Of a stretch of 64,000 bases of DNA, positions 55,001 through 63,963 are shown in pieces (within the stretch, counting starts at the first letter, position 1; each line of letters starts with the position of its first letter). Below the pieces are notes generated by a model, which saw nothing but the letters and a program-made list of their open reading frames with translations, did not search any database and was not told the DNA's origin. Location: positions 1 through 64,000 of the forward strand of contig JAFYYG010000021.1 of assembly GCA_017557625.1 (NCBI GenBank), in the 5' to 3' direction. Position numbers and translations under genes: made by a program. This DNA is from Muribaculaceae bacterium (lineage in GTDB: Bacteria; Bacteroidota; Bacteroidia; Bacteroidales; Muribaculaceae).

Positions 55001-55391
55001 AGGCTTCAACTACCTTGAGGCATGGTACACTCACCAACTCGATTATTGGACTCCCGAGAATACTGATGCATTCTATCCACGCTTAACAAATAACGGCCAG
55101 TCGAACAATGCCCGCAACTTCCTGCGTCAGTCACGCTACCTGCTCGACATGTCGTACTGCCGTCTCAAAAACGTGACATTCGGTTATTCGTTCTCTGAAA
55201 GCTGGATGCACAAGATTCACCTGCAAAAGCTACGCCTATATTTATCACTTGAGAACCTTTGCGAGATTGACAATATGGGTAATGTGCCTATCGATCCCGA
55301 GACCCAATACAGGACTGGTGATGGCGATTATCTGGGACGCTCTTATCCTTATTCAAGGACTGTTTCTTTCGGCGTTCAAGTTACTTTCTAA
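52074..55391 (+). CDS. SusC-like TonB-dependent outer-membrane transporter
   Basis: A 1105-residue outer-membrane protein. Signal peptide residues 1-26, then a carboxypeptidase-regulatory-like domain (VTGRITDKNGDPLPGASI near 60), a TonB box (NEMVVVGYGTQKR near 137), a plug domain and a 22-strand barrel ending in the aromatic signature VSFGVQVTF. It imports bulky oligomers through the envelope with energy from TonB-ExbBD. The SusD-like partner starts 22 bp downstream. Substrate is not evident from the sequence; the neighbouring amidase suggests cell-wall fragments. Confidence 0.93.
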   Translation: MRKIKLTSLRLLVLLTVTATWVSLNAQTIVQNKTIAPTAASNGGASVTPAPQAGGKIVVTGRITDKNGDPLPGASIQAGDQGTATDIDGYYTLSLNGPATVTYKYVGYTDQVVKITQSGTRNIVLDEDAVLLNEMVVVGYGTQKRINLTGAVSTVDVAKQLEARPITDIARGLQGSAPGLNVRTSTGELGTDPVMKIRGVIGSVNGSSSPLILVDNVECNSLQNINPDDVESISVLKDAASSSIYGVKAAFGVVLITTKKAKKGEKVKITYTDNFSWRRPTVTPQIVKTYEGAEMSWAAGLRQNPNLSEQVNSCYLTWNLESIERMKEWDRVYGGMNLSDELVLGRDFEIMDGKLYFYRAFDAPDMFIKKNAFQQTHNLNISGTVGNTGYTVGLGYLGQDGIMKVNTDSYKRYNVSFGTNTSLGKYVDIRTKLLYSHYKLEDPYYFGPSSYYDEWYYLYRWPQIMPYGTYQGIPFRNSVTEIQQANRNVKSNNYMRIALGTTVHIIEGLDFEADYTYTHVNRYTRTNGGQAQGWNFWGGAGLRNEVWTASTHNKVVNGTDNSDMHVLNALFRLNKTLKEDHEFGAILGTNVEYYTNYGNTSDRRDMLLFDHPEISLSDGKEYVTSYHGHEARLGYFARFNYAYKNRYLLELNGRLDGSSSFPRDKMWGFFPSMSAGWVISEESFMESLKPTLSLWKIRGSWGQIGNQDVGSNAFLPLMSPSKTTWIVGDARLITLGLPTAIKKGFTWETITTTDLGTDIRFFNNRFGISFDWFKRVNSNMITSGETLPSTFGQTEPKENYGELTTNGWEISLDFHHHFNFGLGLNITAYLSDAKIKYTKINSAARLINDIYEGKEYGEIWGYETDRLFQYDDFDVDPSGNYVLKEGIPSQAYFETDGWFFFGPGDVKYKDLNGDGVINPGKSTVEDHGDLKRIGNTCPRYEYGIRLDMDYKGFDLGIFLQGVGKRDYWGSGSIVIPGFNYLEAWYTHQLDYWTPENTDAFYPRLTNNGQSNNARNFLRQSRYLLDMSYCRLKNVTFGYSFSESWMHKIHLQKLRLYLSLENLCEIDNMGNVPIDPETQYRTGDGDYLGRSYPYSRTVSFGVQVTF

Positions 55392-55413
55392 AAACTCTTA
55401 AAGATTAGAAATC

Positions 55414-57147
55414 ATGAAACGATATAAATTATTATCATTATTAACGATTGTATTGGTATTATTCTCATCATGCAATGACTTTCTCGAGCGTGCTCCTTAC
55501 GATTCTATTGACGAAAATGAGTATTGGCAAAATGAGAATCATATTAGGATATTTAGCAATGGATTTATCTCGGCCTATTTTGTTGGTTATGGAACCAGTG
55601 GACTGATTGGTGGTAGCAAATTCGGTAATGGCGACACTTTCAATGATGATATCGCCTGGCGAACTCAGGGAGAGTTCACTCCTATTAGAGTCCCCGAGAC
55701 TGATGGCGCATGGGATTTCTCATACGTAAAGAGAGCCAATTATATGCTTGAAAAAATTCAGACTGTGCCTGGACTTAGCGAAGAAGCCCTAAATCACTGG
55801 ACTGGTGTTGCCCGATTGTGGCGAAGCATGGAATATAGCGACCTCACATTCCTCTTTGGCGATGTGCCTTACTATGACCATGTTGTAGGTCCCGAAGACT
55901 ATGACGAGCTATACAAAGACCGCGATTCACGCACCTATGTTGACCAAAAGATTATGGAAGACTTTGAGTATGCTCTCGCCAACATACGCACCGACGATGG
56001 CACAATGGCTATTAATCGCTACGTGGCCGCCGCTATGGTATCACGTCTTGCTTTGCGCGAAGGTACTTTCCTGAAATATCATAACATTGACAGCGAACTC
56101 GGCAATAGGATGATTGACCTCTCGCGTCGCGCTTCTCTTATTGTAATGGAAAGCGGCAAATTCAGCATCTCTGGTGACTATGGCAAATTGTTTACAAGCG
56201 AAGATCTTGCAAGCAACAATGAGGTTATCTACTATCGCCATTATGTTGATGGAGTTCTCACTCACTGCACACTCACCTACAACAATGCCGAGGCACAGAC
56301 TGGTGCCAACAAAGCGTTGATGGAGAGTTATCTTACAAGCGACGGCAAGCCAGTTTATGCCGTCAATCCATCTTTCTGCCCCAAGACAGCCGAAGAGTTC
56401 TTCCAGGGTAGAGACCCGCGCATGAACTTGACCTTCCGCGACAAGTACTACATACGCGGCGAGGACTGCTCACCATTTAACTACTCCACTTCGGGCTACT
56501 CGATGCACAAGTTCATGAACGATGCCGACACTGCAAGCACCGACCTTAAGTTCCGCAATGCCAACAACGTGACCGATGCTCCATGCTTGCGTTATGCAGA
56601 AGTTCTTCTCAACTATGCCGAAGCTTGTTACGAATTGGGCAATCTTACCCAAGCCGATCTTGACAAGTCGATAAACCTACTGCGTAAGCGTGCCGGAGTT
56701 GACATGCCGTCATTACAAACCTTAGGCGGTCAGCCAGGTGTTAACGGCGTAGTCTATGATGACCCGCACCGAGACCCTGATGTTCCCTCATTGTTGTGGG
56801 AGATTCGTCGTGAGCGTCGTGTGGAGCTCTCGTTTGAGGGCCTGCGTTACAACGACTTGAAACGATGGAAGAAATTTGACTATATGTGCAATGCCACCAA
56901 CCCCGATATCAAGTATGGTGCCTATATCGTTTACGCCGATTATCCAAAGGCCAACAAAGACGAAGTAGTTCTTGAAAACAGAGATGCCAGTGAAGGCTAC
57001 ATCCTGTGTAATACCGGAACAGCCCGTCAAGCACCAAAGGACTACAACTATGTTAGACCCGTTCCAAAAGAACAAATAACTCTATACGAGAATCATGGCT
57101 ACAAACTACACCAGACAAAAGAATGGGTAGGCACTGGACTTGAATAA
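55414..57147 (+). CDS. SusD-like surface lipoprotein
   Basis: A 577-residue lipoprotein (LVLFSSCNDFLERAPYD, lipid cysteine near residue 20). It has the RagB/SusD architecture: WDFSYVKRANYMLEKI near 103, DVPYYDHVV near 150, and the C-terminal SusD signature LWEIRRERRVELSFEGLR near 458. SusD proteins close over the SusC channel and bind the ligand at the cell surface. It is in an operon with the preceding susC-like gene. Confidence 0.93.
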   Translation: MKRYKLLSLLTIVLVLFSSCNDFLERAPYDSIDENEYWQNENHIRIFSNGFISAYFVGYGTSGLIGGSKFGNGDTFNDDIAWRTQGEFTPIRVPETDGAWDFSYVKRANYMLEKIQTVPGLSEEALNHWTGVARLWRSMEYSDLTFLFGDVPYYDHVVGPEDYDELYKDRDSRTYVDQKIMEDFEYALANIRTDDGTMAINRYVAAAMVSRLALREGTFLKYHNIDSELGNRMIDLSRRASLIVMESGKFSISGDYGKLFTSEDLASNNEVIYYRHYVDGVLTHCTLTYNNAEAQTGANKALMESYLTSDGKPVYAVNPSFCPKTAEEFFQGRDPRMNLTFRDKYYIRGEDCSPFNYSTSGYSMHKFMNDADTASTDLKFRNANNVTDAPCLRYAEVLLNYAEACYELGNLTQADLDKSINLLRKRAGVDMPSLQTLGGQPGVNGVVYDDPHRDPDVPSLLWEIRRERRVELSFEGLRYNDLKRWKKFDYMCNATNPDIKYGAYIVYADYPKANKDEVVLENRDASEGYILCNTGTARQAPKDYNYVRPVPKEQITLYENHGYKLHQTKEWVGTGLE

Positions 57148-57192
57148 CCTATAATGAATTGTTTTTAGATAACATTATACATCATAAACATT

Positions 57193-58878
57193 ATGAAAAA
57201 TAAGATATTATACGGATTTGTGCTGCTGATGGGGTTCTTTGCACTGACTGGCTGTAGCGACGATTCCATCGTAGAGAATCCTTCGGGCGAGACATTCATC
57301 TATCGCATGTTTATTGCCAATGGAGGTCTTGCGGGAACTGATGCCATTCAAGGTGTCATCGACGAGGAGACAAGAACCATCACCTTCAATGCTCCCGCTG
57401 AGACCGACATTCAGGCGATAAAGTTCAATTCTAAACTTTCGTTAGGCGCTCATCTTGACCAAGACACTTACGATTTCAGCCAGAGCAATACTGTGCCAGT
57501 TACCGTCATAAATGGCGAGAACACCAGCACTTATCAGGTCACTATCAACTTTGATGAGCCTAAAGAGACTCCTATCATCACTGCCGTAAGGGTAAAACTG
57601 CCCGATGGCACCGAGAAGAATGCATACGTGAGCGAGATTGACAAGAGTATCTATCTAGGTGCTGACTCTTGTGGGCATGTGGAGATTCTCTCTATTTCTT
57701 GCCTGCCAAAACGTACTGTAACTACTTTGACAATGGCTACCAACAATGTGGTACAAGAATCTAATCCCGGCTCCATAGAGCTTGACTTCATGGGGCTCAA
57801 GTCGGAGTATCGTCTGCTCTTTGCCGCAATTCCAGTATTTGGAGCCGACTTCACCAAAGGCAACATCTATGCATTCTGTAACGCTACAGGCAACCTCTTC
57901 GGAGACTTCGTTGGTGAGAACACACGCAGCGCCGACTTCGATGGAAACAACATGCTCATCGTTTCTCGTGAGGGTGGTCCCAATGTTAGAGTTATTCCAT
58001 ACAACGAGATAGCAGGCGGCAATCCAGGCGGTGTAAGCCTCAACCTTGATGGTGTGGAAATGGGTACCTTCCTGGTGAGCGCTGGACGCATCAGCCACGG
58101 TCACTACTATGTGAGCAACCTCTCGACTAGTGTTGGCGAAGACCAACCGCTTAAGCTCTACTACTGGGACAACACCTCCTCAAAGCCTCAAGTGCTTCTT
58201 GAGTTCTTAGGTGCGGCTAATGGACCTGAAGGTGAGGTTGACCTGTCAAAACTGAGGTTTGGTGATAACCTAAACGTTTGCCTAAACGAGAGCGGTAACG
58301 GTTACATCTACTTCGTGACACAAGATGGTACTGCCGTGCTGCGCTTCAATGTTACTGGATTCACAAACCTCGAGAATCCAACATATATTGTTCCACCAAC
58401 CACACTGTCGTACTATGCATCTATCAACCAAGTCGATGGCAAGGAAAATGAGTATGTTGTTACAAGTGTTCAGGCTGGCATTTACTTGACTGACGCCGAC
58501 CTCAATCCTATCACATTAATTGACCAAGATATGATTCCTGTTCGTTGCACAGACGCAAGAATTATCACTTTCGACAGCGAGCGTTATCTGATAACCACAT
58601 CAGGCCGATGGGGAGCATGGTCAGGTGATGCTGAGCAGACGTTCTATGTCTATAACCTGAGCGATGGTGCTACTACTGCTCTTGCAATAATGAATCTTAT
58701 TGCTGATGGCGCACCACAGCCATTGTTCACTTATGTCATTGGTGGCAGCAATCCTGCATCCTTCGGCTCTGCTCCTTCGGCTAGCACTGGATGGGGTGTA
58801 GTAAATGGCATGCTTCGTGTGATGGCTGCGGCTCCAAAGGCAGGATTCGCAATCTTTGTGTTCCCTGAAAGAGAATAA
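57193..58878 (+). CDS. Surface lipoprotein with Ig-like and beta-propeller regions (SusE position)
   Basis: A 561-residue lipoprotein (FFALTGCSDDS, lipid cysteine near residue 21). Residues ~25-125 form an Ig-like domain of the DUF5018 type, with TYDFSQSNTVPVTVINGENT near 90. The rest has repeated beta-strand blocks (GNIYAFCNATGNLFGDFVGE, NGYIYFVTQDGTAVLRFN) consistent with a propeller of the DUF4623 kind. By position it is the extra surface binding protein of this Sus-like system. A hairpin without a T-run follows at 58898-58936. Confidence 0.7.
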   Translation: MKNKILYGFVLLMGFFALTGCSDDSIVENPSGETFIYRMFIANGGLAGTDAIQGVIDEETRTITFNAPAETDIQAIKFNSKLSLGAHLDQDTYDFSQSNTVPVTVINGENTSTYQVTINFDEPKETPIITAVRVKLPDGTEKNAYVSEIDKSIYLGADSCGHVEILSISCLPKRTVTTLTMATNNVVQESNPGSIELDFMGLKSEYRLLFAAIPVFGADFTKGNIYAFCNATGNLFGDFVGENTRSADFDGNNMLIVSREGGPNVRVIPYNEIAGGNPGGVSLNLDGVEMGTFLVSAGRISHGHYYVSNLSTSVGEDQPLKLYYWDNTSSKPQVLLEFLGAANGPEGEVDLSKLRFGDNLNVCLNESGNGYIYFVTQDGTAVLRFNVTGFTNLENPTYIVPPTTLSYYASINQVDGKENEYVVTSVQAGIYLTDADLNPITLIDQDMIPVRCTDARIITFDSERYLITTSGRWGAWSGDAEQTFYVYNLSDGATTALAIMNLIADGAPQPLFTYVIGGSNPASFGSAPSASTGWGVVNGMLRVMAAAPKAGFAIFVFPERE

Positions 58879-58897
58879 CATTATCAATATTAACCAC

Positions 58898-58936
58898 ACT
58901 TTGATGCTGGGGGAGACCACTCCCCCACATCAAAGT
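58898..58936 (+). promoter_or_regulatory. Stable intercistronic hairpin in the Sus-like operon
   Basis: A 9-bp stem (ACTTTGATG/CATCAAAGT), a one-base bulge, then an 8-bp GC-rich stem (TGGGGGAG/CTCCCCCA) and loop ACCA. There is no T-run after it. It may stabilise the upstream susCD-containing mRNA or lower expression of the downstream genes. Confidence 0.65.
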
Positions 58937-58956
58937 ATTAAAAAACAAATTTAATC

Positions 58957-60528
58957 ATGAGACTTAAAACATTACTTTTTGTTGTTATGGCAAGCGTTGC
59001 CGCCATTGCTGGCGCACGCGAAGCCAACGTGTTTGCTTCAGGACTTAAAGCGGTTCCTGCTAACGACGGAACAAGCTTCATGATCAGTTACACACTGAAT
59101 GCACCAGCAACAAGTGTTGACATCAACATTTATCAAGGCACGAATCTTGTTAAGACAATTGCCGGCACAGGCCTCGCAAAAGGCGAGAACTCGCAAGAAA
59201 TCAATCTGGCTGGACTCAGCGGCGAGTACACTTGGAGTGTGAAAGCCACTGGTGATGCATGGGGTGCTGGCGAGGCAGCAACGTTAGTTATCGATGAGAA
59301 CAACACTCCAACCTTAGCTGACTTCATGAGTCCTCGCGGTGTCACCATTGACAATGATACCGAAAGTGAGTTCTATGGACGCGTCTATGTGACCGAGACC
59401 CGTAACGATGTTCGCAACGTTGGTATCTATGTATATGATGCTGCATTCAACGATGTTACAGGTCAAGGCAATGTCGCCTATAACGGCAATGTGTCTTGGG
59501 GTGCATCATCAGGTTGTACTCGCATCTTCCTCAACGAAGACGGCAAGATTTATCTCAGCGACTGGAGCGATGGCCATCCAGGAGTATGGCGTGCCGATGC
59601 AAATGACCTCACTGCCGACTTTGTGCCTGTATTTGGTGGTACATGGAATGGAGATGGTTTGAGAACCAATAGTGAAGGCGTTCAAATTTCCGGTTCAATT
59701 CCAAGCTGCTGGGTAGAGGGCACAGGCGAGAACACTGTTCTCTACACCTTTGATGAAGATTATGTGAACGAGAATGGAAATCCGCAAGGTCTTTACCAGT
59801 TCAATATCGGAAACATTGAGACACCATGGGAACAGGCCCCAAGCGCTGTCATCTATGACAATCCCGACAAACTCCATCAGAATGGCAATAGCGTGATTAT
59901 CCCTCAGAATGGCGGTTGGTGGATTTCTCAGACTCGTTGGTCTGATTCTGCAGGCATCCCATCACTGGTATACTTTAAGAACGGTGAGGTGGTGTTTAAT
60001 TCTGGACAAGTTGATCCCACATTGATTGGTAGCAGCTACAGTTCTGCAATATGCCTCTTTGACGAAGGCACAAAGATGGCGGTATCTTCAATGAATGACA
60101 TTAAAGTATTCAGTATCTCATGGGATGATGCTGGCGTGCCCTCATTGACTCTTGACTATGACATCAATCCATCGCTTGGTCAAAACTGCTATAGCATTGC
60201 TATCGATGCTGCCCATAATCTTTATTGCTCTATTGACCGTCCTAACTCTGATGGCACCGGCAATGTGGGTGTATTTGCCCTTCCAGTAGCCGAGAACGTA
60301 TGCGAGACCCCTGCACCATCGGCACAGAAACTTAATGTTGCAGGCGCAACTGTTGTTCCTGGCGATGTTAACGGTGACGGCGAGGTTACTGCTACCGACG
60401 TAACATTGCTTTACAACATTATGCTGAGCAATGACTGGGAAGGTGTAGTTAATGCTGACCAGAATGGTGACGGATTCATTACTTCAAGTGATGTGACTGC
60501 GGTTTATAACATTCTCCTTGGTCAATAA
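58957..60528 (+). CDS. Secreted Ig/propeller protein with C-terminal dockerin
   Basis: A 523-residue protein with a signal peptide (ending AAIAGAREANV). An Ig/FlgD-like domain (about 22-115) is followed by a propeller-like region (about 120-450) with GRVYVTETRND, IYLSDWSDGHPGVWRAD and FGGTWNGDG. The C terminus is a type I dockerin with two calcium loops, GDVNGDGEVTATDV and ADQNGDGFITSSDV. The same three modules form the C-terminal part of the amidase two genes downstream. It looks like a non-catalytic accessory or binding protein. Confidence 0.75.
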   Translation: MRLKTLLFVVMASVAAIAGAREANVFASGLKAVPANDGTSFMISYTLNAPATSVDINIYQGTNLVKTIAGTGLAKGENSQEINLAGLSGEYTWSVKATGDAWGAGEAATLVIDENNTPTLADFMSPRGVTIDNDTESEFYGRVYVTETRNDVRNVGIYVYDAAFNDVTGQGNVAYNGNVSWGASSGCTRIFLNEDGKIYLSDWSDGHPGVWRADANDLTADFVPVFGGTWNGDGLRTNSEGVQISGSIPSCWVEGTGENTVLYTFDEDYVNENGNPQGLYQFNIGNIETPWEQAPSAVIYDNPDKLHQNGNSVIIPQNGGWWISQTRWSDSAGIPSLVYFKNGEVVFNSGQVDPTLIGSSYSSAICLFDEGTKMAVSSMNDIKVFSISWDDAGVPSLTLDYDINPSLGQNCYSIAIDAAHNLYCSIDRPNSDGTGNVGVFALPVAENVCETPAPSAQKLNVAGATVVPGDVNGDGEVTATDVTLLYNIMLSNDWEGVVNADQNGDGFITSSDVTAVYNILLGQ

Positions 60529-60557
60529 TTCTGTTTATTTCTCACTTCAAAAGAATC

Positions 60558-61259
60558 ATGAAATTTAAAAGTATAATTCTGTCATGCCTGTTGTGCTTTG
60601 GTCTTAATGTCCTGGCACAGCAGGTGGAAGTGGGTAAGATGACTCGTGTCAATACTGGCACGCAAGCCTATCATCCCATTTTCACAGCCAATGGCAATAG
60701 TATCCTTACTTCCACTGAGGACTATATCGGACTGAACGAGACTAATCTTGCCACCGGCAAAACTACAGTGCTTTCCACCGAGCCTCGGGCCGGCATGAAT
60801 GTCATGCTGCGAAGCATCAATGGCAAAAGCGTTAACAATACCGGAAACCTCAAAATCAACATAGTTGAGGGAAATAGTGTGACGACTGTCACTCCCAACG
60901 GCGAGAACGAGCGCTACTTGTGGCCAACTCTTTCTCCCGATGGCACTAAGATTGCCTATACTGTCTCAGGAAAAGGTTCATGGGTTTATGATATTGCTAG
61001 CGGATCCACAACTTTCGTTGGCAAATACCGTGCCCCACAATGGATGGACAACGACTATGTTGTTGCTATGAACGACAGCGATGACGGATATCAGATTACT
61101 GGTTCTACAGTGATGCTGTGTGCCGCCAACGGCTCTTTCTCACAGCAGGTAACCCCTAACGACATGGTATGCATGTTCCCAAGTGCCGTTCCAGGCAAGA
61201 TTGCTTTCCATACCCTTGAGGGTGAGATTTACATTCTAGACATTACTATAACCAAATAA
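60558..61259 (+). CDS. Secreted PD40/TolB-like propeller protein
   Basis: A 233-residue protein with a signal peptide (ending LNVLAQQV). Repeats such as AYHPIFTANGNSILTSTED and RYLWPTLSPDGTKIAYTVSG are PD40-type propeller blades. It has no enzymatic motif and is short for a full propeller (about four blades), so it may pair with another chain. It lies between the dockerin protein and the amidase and ends 12 bp before the latter. Confidence 0.7.
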   Translation: MKFKSIILSCLLCFGLNVLAQQVEVGKMTRVNTGTQAYHPIFTANGNSILTSTEDYIGLNETNLATGKTTVLSTEPRAGMNVMLRSINGKSVNNTGNLKINIVEGNSVTTVTPNGENERYLWPTLSPDGTKIAYTVSGKGSWVYDIASGSTTFVGKYRAPQWMDNDYVVAMNDSDDGYQITGSTVMLCAANGSFSQQVTPNDMVCMFPSAVPGKIAFHTLEGEIYILDITITK

Positions 61260-61271
61260 CATTGTAAAAGC

Positions 61272-63872
61272 ATGAAAAAGTTTATATTCATTCTCACTGC
61301 CTTTGCAATGATTGCAGGCAGTAATGCGTTTGCCAATGACTTGACTGGCAAGAAAATATATGTAAATCCTGGGCATGGCGGGTATGACCCAACCAATGAC
61401 CGCAATGTACCCACCATTCCTTTCGCCGCTGGTGACCACAACGGATTCTATGAGTCGTCGTGCAACCTAGTGAAAGGTCTCGAGCTGGCACGTCTGCTTC
61501 AAGAGTCGGGAGCCACAGTAATGCTCTCACGCACACAAAATCGCGATGAGGACGACAAGGTACTTACCGAGATTTCGGCTGAGGCCAATGCTTTTGGTGC
61601 TGACGCTTTTGTGTCAGTGCACAGCAATGCTCTTGGAGCCAACTCAGGCACCAACTACCTTCTTACCCTCTACAAGGGTAATGAGAATGCTGCTGCTGGA
61701 GTTCCTTGGAAACCCGAGGACAAAGAGATGGCAACACGTTGCTGGCCATTCCTTTACGAGAACAATACCAGCATCTGGACCGCTGGCTCACTCTCTAATC
61801 CCATTGTTCGTGACGACTATCATTTCTTAGGTTTCTACTTGGGTGTGATGCGCACGCTCACCGTGCCTGGATTCTTAATTGAGGGGTCGTTCCACGATTA
61901 TGAGCCAGAGACCCATCGGTTGCTTAATCATGACTATGATCACATGAATGCAATCAACACCTATCGCTTCTTCCTTGACTACTACGGTGCCGACGCTCCC
62001 ACCACTGGTGAGATTCTTGGCTCGGTAAAGGATAGCCAGCGCAAGATGAGTGCTCCCGAGTTCAATAACTTCGTCAAGAAGTCGCACGACCAATATCAAC
62101 CGCTTAATGGCGCTACAGTTACTCTGATGAATGCAAGTGGAGAAACATTAGATACTTATACTACCGACAACTGGTACAATGGCATCTATGTGTTCCGCAA
62201 CCTTGCTCCTGGTAACTATAAGGTGCGCATGGAGATGCCGGGCTACACTACACAAGAGAAAGATGTGACAGTACAAGCTGCCAAGACCACCAGCTTCTAC
62301 ACTTTGCTCGAGGATCCAACCTACGAGCCTCCCGCAACAGTGACAGCTCAACCTAACATCTACGCGTCTGAGCTTTCAACAGGCGAAAATGGAGAGGGAC
62401 ATTACGTGCTCTCATTCACGCTCAACGCCGATGCTGCAGAGGTGCAAGTAACTGTCTATAATGAGACAGGCGAACCAATTGTTGTTGATGCAGGTGCGCT
62501 TCCTCGTGGACGTAACAACGTGCTTGTGAAGATGAGCGACGTGAAGGGCAATGCAGTGAAGTGGGAAGTTAAAGCTACTGGCGAGGCCAACACCCTTACT
62601 GCTCCGGCTATCAGCTGTGATCGTGAGGCTCCACAACTCAGCTTCAAGCAGGCTCGTGGTATCGCTGTTGACAACAGTATGGATAGTGAATACTTTGGAC
62701 GCGTATATATTACCGAAGGAAGTGGCGGCACAGCTGGAGACCGCGTAACTCAGAATGGTCTCTACGTGCTCGACGCCAACCTCAGTGATGTTACTGGTCA
62801 GGGTAGCAACAGCTATGCCGGCAATGTGGCTTGGTCAAGTTCTTCAAGTCCTATGCGTCCATCAGTTGGCGAGGATGGAACTATCTATCTTTCCGACTGG
62901 AGTGACAGTCATTCAGGAATATGGAAGGCCAACCCTGCTGATCTCAACGGCGAGTTTACACCAGTCTTTGGTGGAACCCGCGACGGAGATGGCCTCTTCT
63001 GGAATGGAAGCACTAAGATTGCAGGCTCTATATCTTCTTGCTATGCTGTTGGCACAGGCGAGAACACCATCCTTTACACTGTTGACGAGGATTACCTTGG
63101 CACTTATATGAATGCTGGTAGTGTACTCCCTCGAGTAGCTGTGTTGCAATATAATATTGGCAATAATGAGACTCCTTGGACGCAAGCCCCAACCGCACTG
63201 CTGTTTGACAACCCAATTGATGATAACAATGGCTATGCCATGCTCAGCAACGCCAATTGTGTGGTTATTCCACAGAATGGCGGTGTTTGGGTGTCGCAAT
63301 ATCGCTGGAGCGATGGTGCTGCACTACCCTCACTGTCTTACATTAAAAACGGTGAGGCTCTGTTCAGGTCTGGTTCTGTTGACGCTTCTCTCATCAGCAC
63401 TTCTCAGCGTGGTGCTTTGGCACTCAGCTACGACGGCACATTGATGGCTGTAGGCGCAGGCGATGAGACTCGCGTCTTCAATGTGACTTTCAATGGCGAC
63501 GTGCCATCAATAACTCCACTCTATATCATTGACCATGGTCTGGGCGGCGATAGTTATGGCCTGGCATTTGACTACGCCAACAATATCTATCTTGCCAACA
63601 ATTCAGACGGTGTTGCCGAGTTCACTCTGCCTACCACAAACAACAGCCGTATCACTGTAGCTCCCAAGTCGCAATACCTACAGGGTAGCTCAGCTGGCGT
63701 TTATGGCGATGTGAACGGTGACGGCAATGTTACTGCTGCCGACATTACCGCTCTCTACGACTTCCTGCTCACCAACGACACGACAAATCTCGTTAACGGA
63801 GACGTGGATGGCGATGGCAACATTACAGCCGGTGATATAACTAAAGTTTACGACATCATACTCGGTATCTAA
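61272..63872 (+). CDS. Secreted N-acetylmuramoyl-L-alanine amidase with propeller and dockerin modules
   Basis: An 866-residue modular enzyme. Signal peptide residues 1-21. An Amidase_3 domain (about 26-240) has the zinc ligands in NPGHGGYDP, NGFYESSCN and SVHSNA, and the catalytic glutamate in LIEGSFHDY. A carboxypeptidase-regulatory-like domain (about 275-355) and an Ig-like domain (about 365-460) follow. The next region (about 465-795) is a propeller-like module closely similar to the protein encoded at 58957. The C terminus is a dockerin (GDVNGDGNVTAADI and GDVDGDGNITAGDI). It should cut the bond between MurNAc and the stem peptide. A terminator ends the operon. Confidence 0.88.
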   Translation: MKKFIFILTAFAMIAGSNAFANDLTGKKIYVNPGHGGYDPTNDRNVPTIPFAAGDHNGFYESSCNLVKGLELARLLQESGATVMLSRTQNRDEDDKVLTEISAEANAFGADAFVSVHSNALGANSGTNYLLTLYKGNENAAAGVPWKPEDKEMATRCWPFLYENNTSIWTAGSLSNPIVRDDYHFLGFYLGVMRTLTVPGFLIEGSFHDYEPETHRLLNHDYDHMNAINTYRFFLDYYGADAPTTGEILGSVKDSQRKMSAPEFNNFVKKSHDQYQPLNGATVTLMNASGETLDTYTTDNWYNGIYVFRNLAPGNYKVRMEMPGYTTQEKDVTVQAAKTTSFYTLLEDPTYEPPATVTAQPNIYASELSTGENGEGHYVLSFTLNADAAEVQVTVYNETGEPIVVDAGALPRGRNNVLVKMSDVKGNAVKWEVKATGEANTLTAPAISCDREAPQLSFKQARGIAVDNSMDSEYFGRVYITEGSGGTAGDRVTQNGLYVLDANLSDVTGQGSNSYAGNVAWSSSSSPMRPSVGEDGTIYLSDWSDSHSGIWKANPADLNGEFTPVFGGTRDGDGLFWNGSTKIAGSISSCYAVGTGENTILYTVDEDYLGTYMNAGSVLPRVAVLQYNIGNNETPWTQAPTALLFDNPIDDNNGYAMLSNANCVVIPQNGGVWVSQYRWSDGAALPSLSYIKNGEALFRSGSVDASLISTSQRGALALSYDGTLMAVGAGDETRVFNVTFNGDVPSITPLYIIDHGLGGDSYGLAFDYANNIYLANNSDGVAEFTLPTTNNSRITVAPKSQYLQGSSAGVYGDVNGDGNVTAADITALYDFLLTNDTTNLVNGDVDGDGNITAGDITKVYDIILGI

Positions 63873-63893
63873 TCTCTAAATAAGACTACTCAT

Positions 63894-63942
63894 AAAGGGC
63901 ATCGCACTCAATTTAGTCACGTCATGAGACGATGCCCTTTTT
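63894..63942 (+). terminator. Terminator of the Sus-like operon
   Basis: An 11-bp perfect stem AAAGGGCATCG/CGATGCCCTTT (63894-63904 and 63930-63940), a 25-nt loop and Ts at 63938-63942. Confidence 0.85.
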
Positions 63943-63963
63943 AATAAAAACTTATTATTGAAA

